Below, in pieces: positions 44,224 through 53,924 of a stretch of DNA of 64,000 bases. The DNA lies in contig NZ_FQXJ01000017.1 of NCBI RefSeq assembly GCF_900129935.1, forward strand, positions 61,849 through 125,848, read 5' to 3'. This stretch comes from Desulfosporosinus lacus DSM 15449 (GTDB taxonomy: Bacteria; Bacillota; Desulfitobacteriia; Desulfitobacteriales; Desulfitobacteriaceae). The translations under genes were made by a program, and so were the position numbers. The stretch's first letter is position 1; every line of letters starts with the position of its first letter. Below the pieces are notes generated by a model. It saw nothing but the letters and a program-made list of their open reading frames with translations. It was not told the DNA's origin and ran no database searches.

Positions 44224-44261
44224 AAAATGCCTCTGGCCGCCATAAGGGTTAGGGGCATTTT
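44224..44261 (+). terminator. Terminator after the TerD fusion
   Basis: AAAATGCCTCT (44224-44234) pairs with AGGGGCATTTT (44251-44261) with one wobble. The remaining 150 nt to the next gene show nothing else. Confidence 0.75.
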
Positions 44262-44416
44262 AATGCTATTTTATCCAGTAAAACCTTATTTTCTCACATA
44301 TATAAAGGAATTAGATATATTACTGTAGAATAATTAGAGAGATGAAGTATTACTTAGAATGAATATTGCCATAATCTAATTAGAGAAGTTGAATTGAGGA
44401 GTTAGACGAACTAAGA

Positions 44417-44758
44417 ATGAATATTCAAATATTTGGAGTCAAGAAATGTTTTGACACTAAAAAAGCTGAACGTTATTTTAAAGAGAGAAAGATAAAATAT
44501 CAATTTGTTGATTTGACAATGAAAGGCTTGAGTAAAGGAGAACTACAAAGTGTCAAAACTGCTGTTGGATTAAAGAATTTGATTAATTTTAACGCTAAAG
44601 ATTACAAAAGGTTAAATATGGATCACATCATTTCGGAGTCTGGCAGGGAGGAAATGATCTTGAATAATCCCAGTCTTTATAATACTCCTATCGTACGCAA
44701 TGGAAAACAAGCGACAGTAGGTTACGTACCGAGTATTTGGGAGTCGTGGCAAGAATAA
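44417..44758 (+). CDS. ArsC/Spx family protein
   Basis: 113-residue thioredoxin-fold protein of the arsenate reductase (ArsC/YffB/Spx) family. It starts IQIFGVKKCFDTKKAERYF: one cysteine (C11) in the active-site loop, no CxxC. Then YQFVDLTMKG and the cis-Pro region NTPIVRNGKQATVGY. The Arg triad of true glutaredoxin-coupled arsenate reductases is not evident. In this place, between Ter genes, it may be a thiol-stress protein. Its stop overlaps the SD of the next gene. Confidence 0.75.
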   Translation: MNIQIFGVKKCFDTKKAERYFKERKIKYQFVDLTMKGLSKGELQSVKTAVGLKNLINFNAKDYKRLNMDHIISESGREEMILNNPSLYNTPIVRNGKQATVGYVPSIWESWQE

Positions 44759-44844
44759 AGGAGTGAGAAGATACGGAGACAAGTAAGGAAACTAGAACTG
44801 TCTTAAAACAATCCAATGATATTTTTAAAGATATACTGTCTCCT

Positions 44845-47250
44845 TTGAAAGAAAGGGGTTCACAACCCTATGTTTATTTCTATCGTATTGTTGGATGTAA
44901 TGACGAGAGAGAGTACCTCTCTAAGATATTTAGTTTAGTTGAAGAACTAAAAATAACGGGCAACTACATTTTGTTTGAAAAATCAATTCCTGTCAGTACT
45001 GATTCTAAAATAATCGACCGTGCAAGAAAGTTGTTTGAGCCAGTCCCGCTTAAGGATTTTAGCAATGGAGCACTTTTAAATCTGTTAGATTCAAAGGGCT
45101 ATTTTTCATTAAGCTCAGATAGCCAAGTTAATCGAAGGATAAAAAATGCATTTGGCATAATTCTTAATCTTTTTATAACAAATGAGAAAGTGATTAATTT
45201 AAGTATTGCTGTAAACTTTGGTACTAAAATCTTGCTCTGGTTTGGAGATTACGGTAAACAAATTAGCAAGAAATCACCCTTTAATCCTAAGGTGGTTTAC
45301 TGGGGAAGTCCCAAGAAACATGAAATTTATTTCCTTATCCTAATGTCCCTCATAGGGTGTGATGTTCTTGTACTTAATACATCTCTAAGAGATAAGTTCG
45401 ATAATATAGATAAATACAATGAATTTTCCATGATTATAAAATATCCCAATGAACTTCCCATTGGAGCCTTTCCCGCAGCACAGAACACTCTAGAAAAAAT
45501 GAAGATTATGACTGCCCAGCCTAAATCGGAGAAGAAGAAAACTGAATCAACCCAACAAAATGAACTGGATAATAGCTTCTTGAGTGATCCGGCAGCAGTG
45601 GTAAAACTTAAGAGAACTGAGACGATTTTAGAGGATATACTTGTTCCCTTAAACAAACGAAGCGGCTATATCGGTAAACCATATCCCATACTTCCGGCAT
45701 ATTTTGTTCGTTATATTGGGGTACCCGGCTCTTCAGATGATTGGGAGGCGGAATACTACAATAGTCTTTATAATTTGGACAGATCATTGCAGATGTCGGG
45801 CTTTTATCTTAAATTCATGGAAGGCATTGCTGCTCCGAGTGCAGAGGAAAGCGATATGATTCCCAATAGGCTTATAGGTTATCGATTCCAAAATCGATTT
45901 GAGATTATTGAACAAATTCTTATGGATAAGATACTTCCTCAAATGCACGATGAGCTTTTGGATAATACAATCAGAAATACCTTTGTTGAGATAGTTAATC
46001 TTTTTGCAGAGAAGAGCAAAAATGTTAACATTTCTATAGTTTTAAATTTCTCGTTGAAAATAATTAGCTGGTTCAATCGATATCTTCCCCAACTATTTCC
46101 AAAAGGGAATCTAAACAATAACGCTGGGATCGAGGCCTTTAATTACGAACATAACCCCAAAATCTTGTTCTATGGAAATATTAAAGCTCATGAAATCTTT
46201 CTGCTAACCGCTTTTCACAGGTTAGGATGCGATGTGCTTTTTATGCATTCTGATGAAGATGGAGATAGGCCGTTTCAAATCTTTGATGAGGAGAATACGT
46301 TGACCCATCTTATTAGAAATAAGCATAATTTGCCGTTGGAACCCTTTCCAAAAGGGGAGAGATTGATACGCAAAAGCACAATTGCCTATAATGCTTCTAA
46401 AGAGATTGAGGAAGTGATTTATAGTGAAGAGGTGGGTCTTTTTAAACCGTGGCAGTTTGAAAGTTACGTGACACAGCCTATTACCCTTAAAACCACCTAT
46501 GACGAACTCAAAATACTTTGGAGAGAACCATCTAAACTTCGTCCAGAGTTTAAAATTCAGAATAAAAAAGTGTATGTACCTAATTTATTTGCAAAAATCA
46601 ATGGTGTTAGCGAGGAGCTAACTGCTTATTGGCAAGACCTAAAAGAGCTTTCCACAGCTCCTAATACCAGGCTCATGGAAAATGTTCCGTTTACGAAGAT
46701 CAATTACACCAAACCAGAACTATATCACTCAAATTATTTATTGGACGAACAGGGTCTTTTGGATGAGCTCAAGGCAGTAAAGAGCAGTCATTACAAGTTT
46801 GGCTATCTTAAAGCACCGCTACAGCATTTTCTAATTATGAAAATCAACGAATTATTTTGTTCAGGAATATTTTTAACACCGGTAGATGAAAAATTTAAAC
46901 TTAAGATTATCATGACAATTTTAACCTTGGATGATGAAATGCTCAAACTCATTGAAGTATTTGATTATCCTCAAGAAATACCCAAAATCATTATCTATGA
47001 CAATAAAAAAGAATCTTTCACTGAAAACGATTCCATTCTGCTTGCCTATTTTAATCTTATCGGCCTTGATATTCTCATCTTTACGCCAACTAATTACAGG
47101 ACCATTGAGCATTTCATTAAGCCGAGTCTTTTCGATCTATATCAGCTTCCACAAGTAAAATACGACTTAGTACTTCCGGTCTTAAACAACATTCCGGCGG
47201 CTCTCAGCCAGAAACCCGGGCTTTTATCTCGGTTTTTCAAACTTCGTTGA
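44845..47250 (+). CDS. YceG-like protein of the Ter 'biosynthetic module', enlarged with three repeats
   Basis: 801 residues from TTG 44845, but the frame is open and family-like from 44773 (ETSKETRTVLKQSNDIFKDI), where an ACG follows AAAGGAG by 9 nt; that is probably the real or ancestral start. The protein looks like YceG of Bacillus, a partner of TerD and TelA proteins. Three related blocks are seen: PKVVYWGSPKKHEIYFLI ... GCDVLVLNTS near residue 150, PKILFYGNIKAHEIFLL ... GCDVLFMHS near 436, and PKIIIYDNKKESFTENDSIL ... GLDILIFTP near 712. Bacillus YceG, of about 540 residues, would have room for only two. Soluble; activity unknown. Confidence 0.7.
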   Translation: MKERGSQPYVYFYRIVGCNDEREYLSKIFSLVEELKITGNYILFEKSIPVSTDSKIIDRARKLFEPVPLKDFSNGALLNLLDSKGYFSLSSDSQVNRRIKNAFGIILNLFITNEKVINLSIAVNFGTKILLWFGDYGKQISKKSPFNPKVVYWGSPKKHEIYFLILMSLIGCDVLVLNTSLRDKFDNIDKYNEFSMIIKYPNELPIGAFPAAQNTLEKMKIMTAQPKSEKKKTESTQQNELDNSFLSDPAAVVKLKRTETILEDILVPLNKRSGYIGKPYPILPAYFVRYIGVPGSSDDWEAEYYNSLYNLDRSLQMSGFYLKFMEGIAAPSAEESDMIPNRLIGYRFQNRFEIIEQILMDKILPQMHDELLDNTIRNTFVEIVNLFAEKSKNVNISIVLNFSLKIISWFNRYLPQLFPKGNLNNNAGIEAFNYEHNPKILFYGNIKAHEIFLLTAFHRLGCDVLFMHSDEDGDRPFQIFDEENTLTHLIRNKHNLPLEPFPKGERLIRKSTIAYNASKEIEEVIYSEEVGLFKPWQFESYVTQPITLKTTYDELKILWREPSKLRPEFKIQNKKVYVPNLFAKINGVSEELTAYWQDLKELSTAPNTRLMENVPFTKINYTKPELYHSNYLLDEQGLLDELKAVKSSHYKFGYLKAPLQHFLIMKINELFCSGIFLTPVDEKFKLKIIMTILTLDDEMLKLIEVFDYPQEIPKIIIYDNKKESFTENDSILLAYFNLIGLDILIFTPTNYRTIEHFIKPSLFDLYQLPQVKYDLVLPVLNNIPAALSQKPGLLSRFFKLR

Positions 47251-47381
47251 TCAATACTGCCGCAATATTATTAATAGGCAGGATTTTGGACAGACCATTG
47301 CTTAATTTCAACGCTTTGTGCGAATCTTTCAGCCATTAGACTTAGCAAGATGACAGCAATTTAATTAAAGGGGGAGCGTAA

Positions 47382-48506
47382 ATGGAGATTCAAGGTTTTA
47401 CAACGAAACTAACTGAGGATAAAAGCTTAGTTCCGGCACTCATTCCAGAATTTGATCTTGAAAAGAAGAAAAACGAAGTTATGGCTAAAGTTATGGAAAG
47501 CCCTGAGGTTCGCAGTATTGTACGCCAAATTAATATAGAAGATGTAAATTCTATTATGACCTTTGGTAAAAACACCGCAGAAGAGGTTTCGAGGTTTTCA
47601 GATGCTATTCTTCATTCCATGCAGTCTACAAAAGTCGAGGACTCAGGAGAACTGTTAATTCAACTCAATAAGATCATGGAAAAGTTTGACATTAAAGATT
47701 TTAAGGATAAACCTCCCGGCTTTTTAGAAAAGATATTTTCTAAAGCTAAGAATTCAGTGGATGCGCTCTTTAAGAAATACAACTCAATGGGTGATGAAGT
47801 TGATAAGGTTTTTGTCACCCTGAAAAAATACGAAGCGGAAATTGGCGTTGCTAACAAACATTTGGAAGATATGTTCAACAAAAATAGCGAGTATTACGAG
47901 CAATTAGGGCAATACATATATGCTGGTCAAGTCGTTCTGGCTGAGCTTAAGAATAATATTATCCCTACTGCCCAAGCCAAAGCTGATCAGACTGGGGAGA
48001 GGCTGGACCAAATTGCGGTTAATAACCTCATGCAGGTACAAGAGATTATGGAACAACGAATTTACGATCTGCAACTTGCGGAAAATGTAGCCGTCCAAAG
48101 TATGCCTACCATTAAGGCCATTGAATATGGTAATTATAACTTAGTACGCAAGATCAATTCTGCTTTTGTGATCACAATGCCAATCTTTAAGCAATGCTTA
48201 GTACAAGCTATCATGTTAAAACGCCAATCCGTTCAAGCAAAAGCGATGAGTGCCTTAGATGAGAAGACCAATGAGCTTTTACTTCGAAATGCTGAAAATA
48301 CTGCGTTGCAATCAAAGATGGTTGCCAAGCTGGCTACAGGAAGTTCTGTAAGTATTGAAACCCTTGAAAAATCATGGCAGACCATTGTTAATGGCATCGA
48401 GGAAACAAAAGCGATCCAAGAAGAAATGAGACAAAAACGTCTGGATGGAACAAAAAGATTAGAGGTGCTAAAACAAGACTTTGTTAATCGCGGGATTGTA
48501 AGATAG
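47382..48506 (+). CDS. telA: TelA/KlaA family toxic anion resistance protein
   Basis: 374 residues, largely helical: VMESPEVRSIVRQINIED, IMTFGKNTAEEVSRFSD, PGFLEKIFSKAKNSVDALF, a coiled-coil middle and the conserved AENVAVQSMPTIKAIEYGNY and TMPIFKQCLVQAIMLKRQ. It matches TelA (PF05816), linked to tellurite and antibiotic stress and often encoded with TerD and YceG-like genes, as here. AAAGGGGGAG precedes ATG 47382. The next gene is separated by a terminator and 575 nt. Confidence 0.9.
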   Translation: MEIQGFTTKLTEDKSLVPALIPEFDLEKKKNEVMAKVMESPEVRSIVRQINIEDVNSIMTFGKNTAEEVSRFSDAILHSMQSTKVEDSGELLIQLNKIMEKFDIKDFKDKPPGFLEKIFSKAKNSVDALFKKYNSMGDEVDKVFVTLKKYEAEIGVANKHLEDMFNKNSEYYEQLGQYIYAGQVVLAELKNNIIPTAQAKADQTGERLDQIAVNNLMQVQEIMEQRIYDLQLAENVAVQSMPTIKAIEYGNYNLVRKINSAFVITMPIFKQCLVQAIMLKRQSVQAKAMSALDEKTNELLLRNAENTALQSKMVAKLATGSSVSIETLEKSWQTIVNGIEETKAIQEEMRQKRLDGTKRLEVLKQDFVNRGIVR

Positions 48507-48605
48507 TGCAGTTACGCGGGGTCTGACAAGTAAAAAAAACGTGGTAATCACAATATTTATAAAATGGACCATGTGTCAAGGAAAATTTAAAAAAGGCTAA
48601 AATAA

Positions 48606-48642
48606 GAATACCCTCATGTCAAATAATGATGTGAGGGTATTC
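48606..48642 (+). terminator. Terminator after telA
   Basis: GAATACCCTCA (48606-48616) and TGAGGGTATTC (48632-48642) are exact inverted repeats, followed by a T-rich tail. Confidence 0.8.
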
Positions 48643-48715
48643 TTCTGTATTTTTATTGGATACTCACTACTTTTCAATTAAGTGGCATATTGATTAGGTA
48701 CCGTTTTGATAGGTT

Positions 48716-48862
48716 TCATTGGTAACGGTCATTGTTGTAATAGTCCATATATAATCTCGAAGTCCTGTTCGAGTCATGGCCAGCGCCATAAACGACAACT
48801 AAGGTCAATCCCCCGCCTGTGGCTTGGTGATAGAAAAAGCTATAAGTTGAAATAATTGGTAA
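48716..48862 (-). pseudogene. Possible gene fragment without a start codon
   Basis: On the minus strand an open stretch of 48 codons between stops includes QATGGGLTLVVVYGAGHDSN and ends YMDYYNNDRYQ. It reads more like protein than random sequence, but it lacks a start and an SD. The family is not recognised. The rest of 48643-49083 shows no gene; it should contain the MarR promoter. Confidence 0.25.
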
Positions 48863-49083
48863 TCAGAAAACATGCACTAATTTCCGATTGTTGGAATGAA
48901 GCAGTATTTTTTGAGGGACAAATATAGTATCTGTAAAATTATTCAATATCCTAAAGGATGAAAGGGTTTCTTTGTTGACTATAGATAATTTTGAGAGTAA
49001 TATACTTCATGTGCGAAATAAACGTTGACGAAATATTCGAGATGGAAATGTATGTGTGCGAATTGTTTGAGGAGTGAGAAGAA

Positions 49084-49533
49084 ATGGACAATTTTAATGA
49101 AAGCACCAAAGTAGCAAACCTTTTTCAGGAAGTGATGGTCCTTTTTAAGCAGAGTATGAGTAAAGTTTTTGAGGATTCAGGAATTACAGCGTTGCAGAGT
49201 ATGGTGCTTCGAATTATAAGTATGGAAAAAAAGGTCAAGATAACCGAACTCAGCAGTAAACTTAGCTTGCCTAATAGTACTTTATCAGGAATTCTGGATC
49301 GCCTTGAAAAACAAGAAATGGTAGTCAGAGAACGAAGTCTAGAGGACCGGAGAGTCGTCTATGTGAGTATTTCTCCCCACTTCAAGGACGTTCATCAAGA
49401 AATGCATAAAAATTTGAAGTCTAATATTGAAAAAGTCTTGAAACAAGGAACCCAAGAAGATCTCAATGAGATTTTTCAGGGTCTTAATACCCTGAAAAAT
49501 CTTTTGAGTGACACTGGGAAAAACAATCAATAA
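49084..49533 (+). CDS. MarR family transcriptional regulator
   Basis: 149 residues with the winged-helix core KITELSSKLSLPNSTLSGILDRLEKQEMVVRERSLEDRRVVYVSI, a clear MarR signature (DRLE, R-x2-D-RR). It precedes the two ABC exporter genes by 23 nt and probably represses that operon, responding to a toxic compound. ATG 49084 follows GAGGAG. Confidence 0.9.
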   Translation: MDNFNESTKVANLFQEVMVLFKQSMSKVFEDSGITALQSMVLRIISMEKKVKITELSSKLSLPNSTLSGILDRLEKQEMVVRERSLEDRRVVYVSISPHFKDVHQEMHKNLKSNIEKVLKQGTQEDLNEIFQGLNTLKNLLSDTGKNNQ

Positions 49534-49556
49534 CATTAAAAGACGAGGAGACAGAT

Positions 49557-51284
49557 ATGATTAAACTGTTTAAATTATTAAAACAATATACCTTAGAGAT
49601 AGCAGTTGTGATTGTACTTCTTTTTGTACAAGTGCTTTCAGATCTCTATTTACCTACCCTAATGGCTGATATTGTTGATATAGGGTTAGCTAACAAAGAT
49701 GTTAATTATATCATTAAAATTGGTGGTTTCATGCTGTTCATTGCAGCCGGAGGAACTATATGCGCGATTATAGCGACCTATCTCTCCTCAAAAACTGCCG
49801 TCGGTTTTGGCAAGATTTTGCGTGAAAAGATTTTCACCAAAGTTGAAAGTTTCTCTTTGCATGAGTTCGATAAATTAGGAACTGCTACACTGATTACAAG
49901 AACGACAAATGATGTAACTCAAATTCAACAAGTATCTGTTTTGATCCTTAGTATGATGATTACTGCGCCTTTAACCTGTATTGGCGGAGTTATTATGGCT
50001 TTGCAACAGGATACGTCCTTAGCTTGGGTACTTGTGGTTGCAATTCCCATACTTTTCGCTATTATCGGTCTAACCTTGAAGAGAGGGTTGCCTTTGTTTA
50101 AGGTAATGCAGGAAAAGATTGATCGATTAAATCTTGTTCTACGGGAAAAGCTTACCGGAATTAGAGTCATACGTGCTTTTAATCGCATCGAAAAAGAAAG
50201 AGTTCGATTTGATGAGGCCAACGCAGACCTCATGGACAACGCAATCAAGGTCAATTTAATCATGGCTGTCTTAATGCCTGCTATGATGCTAATTATGAAC
50301 TTAACCACTGTAGCACTCGTTTGGTTCGGTGCTCTTAGAATCGACGAGGGATCAATGCAAATTGGGTCACTTTTAGCTTTTATTCAATATGCTGCTCAAA
50401 TCTTATTCTCCTTGCTCATGCTGGTAATGTTATTTATTATGGTACCTCGTGCTCAGGTTTCAGCAGTAAGAATCAATGAAGTCCTTGATACGGATCTAGA
50501 CATCATTGATCCTGAAAAATCAAAACAAGTGAACGATGAAAGAGGTTTTGTTGAATTTAAGGAGGTTTCCTTTAGATATCCTGGTGCAGACCAACCAGCT
50601 CTTAACAATATAACCTTTAGTGCCAAGCCGGGTGAGCTGACAGCGATCATTGGAGGTACCGGTTCAGGTAAATCCACATTGATTAATTTAATGACACGTT
50701 TCTACGATGTTGAAAGCGGCAGTGTTTTGGTCGATGGAGTCGATGTTCGGGAAATGAGTCAGAAAGCGCTTCGTGCCAAGATCGGGTTCGTTCCTCAAAA
50801 AACCGTGCTGTTTTCGGGTACCATTGCTGAAAATATAAAATACGGAAAACAAAATGCTACTAAGGAAGAGATTGAACATGCGGCGCAGGTTGCCCAAGCA
50901 ACGGAGTTCGTCTCTGGGTTGGAAGCAGGCTTTGATCATCCTATTGCCCAGGGAGGTACTAATGTTTCGGGTGGACAGAAGCAACGGATTTCAATTGCCC
51001 GTGCTTTAATCAGAAAAGCTGAGATCTATATTTTTGATGACAGTTTTTCCGCCCTGGATTTTAAAACTGATGCCAAGTTGCGGGCGGCGCTTAAACCTGA
51101 AATTGCAAACTCTACGGTTTTTATTATTGCTCAAAGTGTCTCAACAGTTCGGGATGCTGATCGAATTATCGTCTTAGATGAGGGGGAGATCTCTGGCATT
51201 GGAACGCATAAAGAACTGCTAAATACCTGTAAGGTATATCGAGAGATTGTGGCTTCCCAGCTGTCAGAGGAGGAATTAGCGTGA
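49557..51284 (+). CDS. Heterodimeric ABC exporter, subunit with degenerate ATP site
   Basis: 575 residues: six-TM domain (1-320) followed by an ATPase domain. Walker A GGTGSGKST and signature VSGGQKQR are good, but Walker B ends IFDDSFSALD, with Asp in place of the catalytic Glu, and the switch His is Gln (IIAQSVST). This pattern marks the degenerate half of heterodimeric exporters such as TM287/288, LmrCD or BmrCD. Its stop overlaps the GTG start of the partner. Confidence 0.9.
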   Translation: MIKLFKLLKQYTLEIAVVIVLLFVQVLSDLYLPTLMADIVDIGLANKDVNYIIKIGGFMLFIAAGGTICAIIATYLSSKTAVGFGKILREKIFTKVESFSLHEFDKLGTATLITRTTNDVTQIQQVSVLILSMMITAPLTCIGGVIMALQQDTSLAWVLVVAIPILFAIIGLTLKRGLPLFKVMQEKIDRLNLVLREKLTGIRVIRAFNRIEKERVRFDEANADLMDNAIKVNLIMAVLMPAMMLIMNLTTVALVWFGALRIDEGSMQIGSLLAFIQYAAQILFSLLMLVMLFIMVPRAQVSAVRINEVLDTDLDIIDPEKSKQVNDERGFVEFKEVSFRYPGADQPALNNITFSAKPGELTAIIGGTGSGKSTLINLMTRFYDVESGSVLVDGVDVREMSQKALRAKIGFVPQKTVLFSGTIAENIKYGKQNATKEEIEHAAQVAQATEFVSGLEAGFDHPIAQGGTNVSGGQKQRISIARALIRKAEIYIFDDSFSALDFKTDAKLRAALKPEIANSTVFIIAQSVSTVRDADRIIVLDEGEISGIGTHKELLNTCKVYREIVASQLSEEELA

Positions 51285-53176
51285 GCGAAGAACGTAAAGC
51301 AGATAAATCTCAAGGGTTTGGTGGAAAAGCAGGGGGCCCGGCAGGATCTCTAGGAAAACCGGTAGAAAAAGCAAAGAATTTTAAAGGGACACTTTTCAGG
51401 TTGCTCAGATATTTAAAACCTCAGAGAACCAAATTCATTGCAGTGTTTATCTTTGCCCTCCTGAGCTCAATTTTCAGTATTGTGGGACCCAAAGTAATGG
51501 GTAAGGCGATCACAAAAATAGGTGAAGGTTTTGCGGGTAAAATGATGGCCCTAAAGATGAATCAGCCTGTTCCACCTATGGATTTTACGTATATAGGTCA
51601 GATCGTGTTAATTCTTTTAGGATTATATCTTATTAGTGCAGCATTCAGTTATTTGCAACAATATATTATGGCGGGAGTTTCCCAAAAAACCGTCTATAAT
51701 ATGCGTAAAGAAGTTGATGAGAAACTCTCCCGTTTACCGCTTAAGTTCTTTGATGCCAGAACACATGGCGAAATTTTGAGCCGGGTAACTAATGACTTTG
51801 ACAATATTTCAACTACCTTGCAGCAAAGTCTTACCCAACTGATAACTTCTATCGCAACTATTATTGGTGTAGTTGTTATGATGCTTTCAATAAGCCCTAT
51901 ATTAACACTTATTGTTATTTTAACTCTTCCACTCTATGTTGTAGTGACTATGAATATTGCCAAACACTCTCAGAAACAATTCTCGGCTCAGCAAAAGTCA
52001 CTGGGAGAACTTAATGGGCATGTTGAAGAAATGTACACTGGGCATAGAATTGTTAAGGCATTCGGACGAGAAGGTGATTCCATCGAAACCTTTAATGCTA
52101 TTAATGACAGACTATATACTGCTGGTTATAAAGCGCAGTTTATATCAGGAATAATAATGCCTTTAATGAGATTAGTCAGCAATTTGGGGTATGTGATTGT
52201 CAGTGTTGTAGGCGCTCTTTTTGCCATTAATGGTTCGATTACTATTGGTGATATTCTAGCCTTTATTCAATATTCAAGACAATTCACGATGCCAATCGTT
52301 CAGACTGCCAATATAGCTAATATTATTCAATCGACTGTGGCATCGGCTGAGCGTGTATTCGAACTTCTTGATGAGGTTGAAGAATTACCGGATAGTGCTA
52401 ATGCTAAAGTTATTGCTTTGCCTAAGGGAGAAGTGAGATTCGAAAATGTAGATTTCAGCTATAAAGAGGAAGAACCACTGATCAAGAACGTGAATATTGA
52501 TGTCAAACAGGGAAATACAATCGCTATCGTTGGACCAACGGGTGCCGGCAAAACGACTCTAGTAAATCTATTAATGCGGTTCTATGAACTAGATGCCGGT
52601 AAAATCACGATCGATGGAGTTGATATCCGAGATATTAAGCGTGGAGCTTTACGCAGTATGTTTGGCATGGTGCTTCAAGATACTTGGCTCTTTAACGGTA
52701 CAATTATGGAAAATATAGCCTACGGTCGTGAAGGTGCTACAGAAGAAGAGGTTATGCAAGCAACCAGAGCTGCTCATGCTCATCACTTTATTAAAACACT
52801 GCCTGATGGCTATAACACGATCTTGAATGAGGAAGCGTCTAATATTTCTCAGGGTCAAAAACAACTTCTCACAATTGCTCGGGCAATCCTGGCAGATCCT
52901 GCAATCTTAATTCTGGATGAAGCGACAAGCAGTGTTGATTCGCGAACTGAGGTTTATATTCAAAGAGCGATGACGGAACTAATGCAAGGAAGAACCAGTT
53001 TTGTAATTGCCCATAGACTTTCGACGATTAGAGAGGCAGAATTGATCTTGGTTATGAACAAAGGAAGTATTATTGAAATGGGTAATCATGTTGAACTTCT
53101 TGCAAAGAACGGTTTCTATGCAGATCTTTACAACAGTCAGTTCACTGGAGCGGATCTAGTTAATGATGCAGTGTAA
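51281..53176 (+). CDS. Heterodimeric ABC exporter, catalytic subunit
   Basis: 631 residues. It has a charged and Gly-rich N-terminal extension of about 40 residues, then six TM segments and an ATPase domain with Walker A GPTGAGKTT, Walker B LILDEATSSVD (catalytic Glu present) and switch His in IAHRLST. The signature is the variant ISQGQKQL, so the second composite site lacks a canonical LSGGQ, as expected for the consensus-Glu half. GTG 51281 overlaps the previous stop by four bases (GTGA). Likely exports drugs or lipids. Confidence 0.9.
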   Translation: MSEERKADKSQGFGGKAGGPAGSLGKPVEKAKNFKGTLFRLLRYLKPQRTKFIAVFIFALLSSIFSIVGPKVMGKAITKIGEGFAGKMMALKMNQPVPPMDFTYIGQIVLILLGLYLISAAFSYLQQYIMAGVSQKTVYNMRKEVDEKLSRLPLKFFDARTHGEILSRVTNDFDNISTTLQQSLTQLITSIATIIGVVVMMLSISPILTLIVILTLPLYVVVTMNIAKHSQKQFSAQQKSLGELNGHVEEMYTGHRIVKAFGREGDSIETFNAINDRLYTAGYKAQFISGIIMPLMRLVSNLGYVIVSVVGALFAINGSITIGDILAFIQYSRQFTMPIVQTANIANIIQSTVASAERVFELLDEVEELPDSANAKVIALPKGEVRFENVDFSYKEEEPLIKNVNIDVKQGNTIAIVGPTGAGKTTLVNLLMRFYELDAGKITIDGVDIRDIKRGALRSMFGMVLQDTWLFNGTIMENIAYGREGATEEEVMQATRAAHAHHFIKTLPDGYNTILNEEASNISQGQKQLLTIARAILADPAILILDEATSSVDSRTEVYIQRAMTELMQGRTSFVIAHRLSTIREAELILVMNKGSIIEMGNHVELLAKNGFYADLYNSQFTGADLVNDAV

Positions 53177-53216
53177 AAATATAGTTGCAACCAATTAGTC
53201 CATTATTCTAAAAAAA

Positions 53217-53250
53217 GATGCTGTCAGGGTAAGAGACAGCATCTTTTTTT
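53217..53250 (+). terminator. Rho-independent terminator after the ABC operon
   Basis: GATGCTGTC (53217-53225) pairs with GACAGCATC (53235-53243), followed by TTTTTTT; upstream A-run makes it bidirectional. Confidence 0.92.
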
Positions 53251-53331
53251 ATACAGTCAAAATATCTAAGGAATGAATACGAATTCATATTGCCAAAAAA
53301 AAGAAAATGAGATATAATTTACTCATAATTA

Positions 53332-53357
53332 TTTGTATACAATTAATGATATACAAA
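53332..53357 (+). promoter_or_regulatory. Candidate MarR operator
   Basis: TTTGTATA (53332-53339) and TATACAAA (53350-53357) are exact inverted repeats with a 10-nt spacer. They lie 36 nt before the MarR start and about 15 nt past a -10-like TATAAT at 53312, which fits autorepression. Confidence 0.55.
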
Positions 53358-53392
53358 TAAATGTCTTACCAACAATATTGAGGTGTAAATTA

Positions 53393-53830
53393 GTGAACGA
53401 GATTAAGACTAACAGCAGCAGGCCGTCAAAGTATGTCTGCTACAAACTCAGCAGGGTGATGAGAAAGGTCCATCGTTATTACGAAAGCAGCTTTTCACAA
53501 TACGGTATTACTCCTGCTCAATTCTATGTACTTAGCGCAGTGTGGGAAAATGATGGAGTCAAGTTTAAAGACCTTGCTAAAAGCCTAGAGATGGATGGCT
53601 CGACTCTTACCTCCATTCTTGACAGGTTAGAACGGCAGGATTTACTCGAGAGGAGAGACGACCCAGAAGACAGGCGTTCACTCTTGGTCTTTCTAACTAA
53701 AAAGGCTAAACAGAGTATTGTCGAGATAACCTGTCTGGCGGAAAAGCTTAATCAAGAAATCAAAGAACGTTTTTCGGAAGAAGAGTACGCGACGTTTGAA
53801 AGAGTACTTGAAAAACTATCCCAGGAATAA
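53393..53830 (+). CDS. MarR family transcriptional regulator
   Basis: 145 residues from GTG 53393, which has GAGGTG upstream and matches the usual N-terminal length; an in-frame TTG at 53333 lies inside the presumed operator. The winged helix reads KFKDLAKSLEMDGSTLTSIL, DRLERQDLLERRDDPEDRR. It likely controls itself and the flavoprotein gene 94 nt downstream. Confidence 0.88.
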   Translation: MNEIKTNSSRPSKYVCYKLSRVMRKVHRYYESSFSQYGITPAQFYVLSAVWENDGVKFKDLAKSLEMDGSTLTSILDRLERQDLLERRDDPEDRRSLLVFLTKKAKQSIVEITCLAEKLNQEIKERFSEEEYATFERVLEKLSQE

Positions 53831-53924
53831 TTTTTTTTAATATTAACTGTTAGAATATTCAACTATTTATTTAGGCATAATTTAATTTTTGTTAAAGAGA
53901 TATTAATTAAGAGGAGGTTTTATA

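Noticed and set aside
48740..48790. A tRNA-like GTTCGAGTC segment
   Set aside because: No acceptor stem, anticodon arm or CCA-compatible end can be folded around it.
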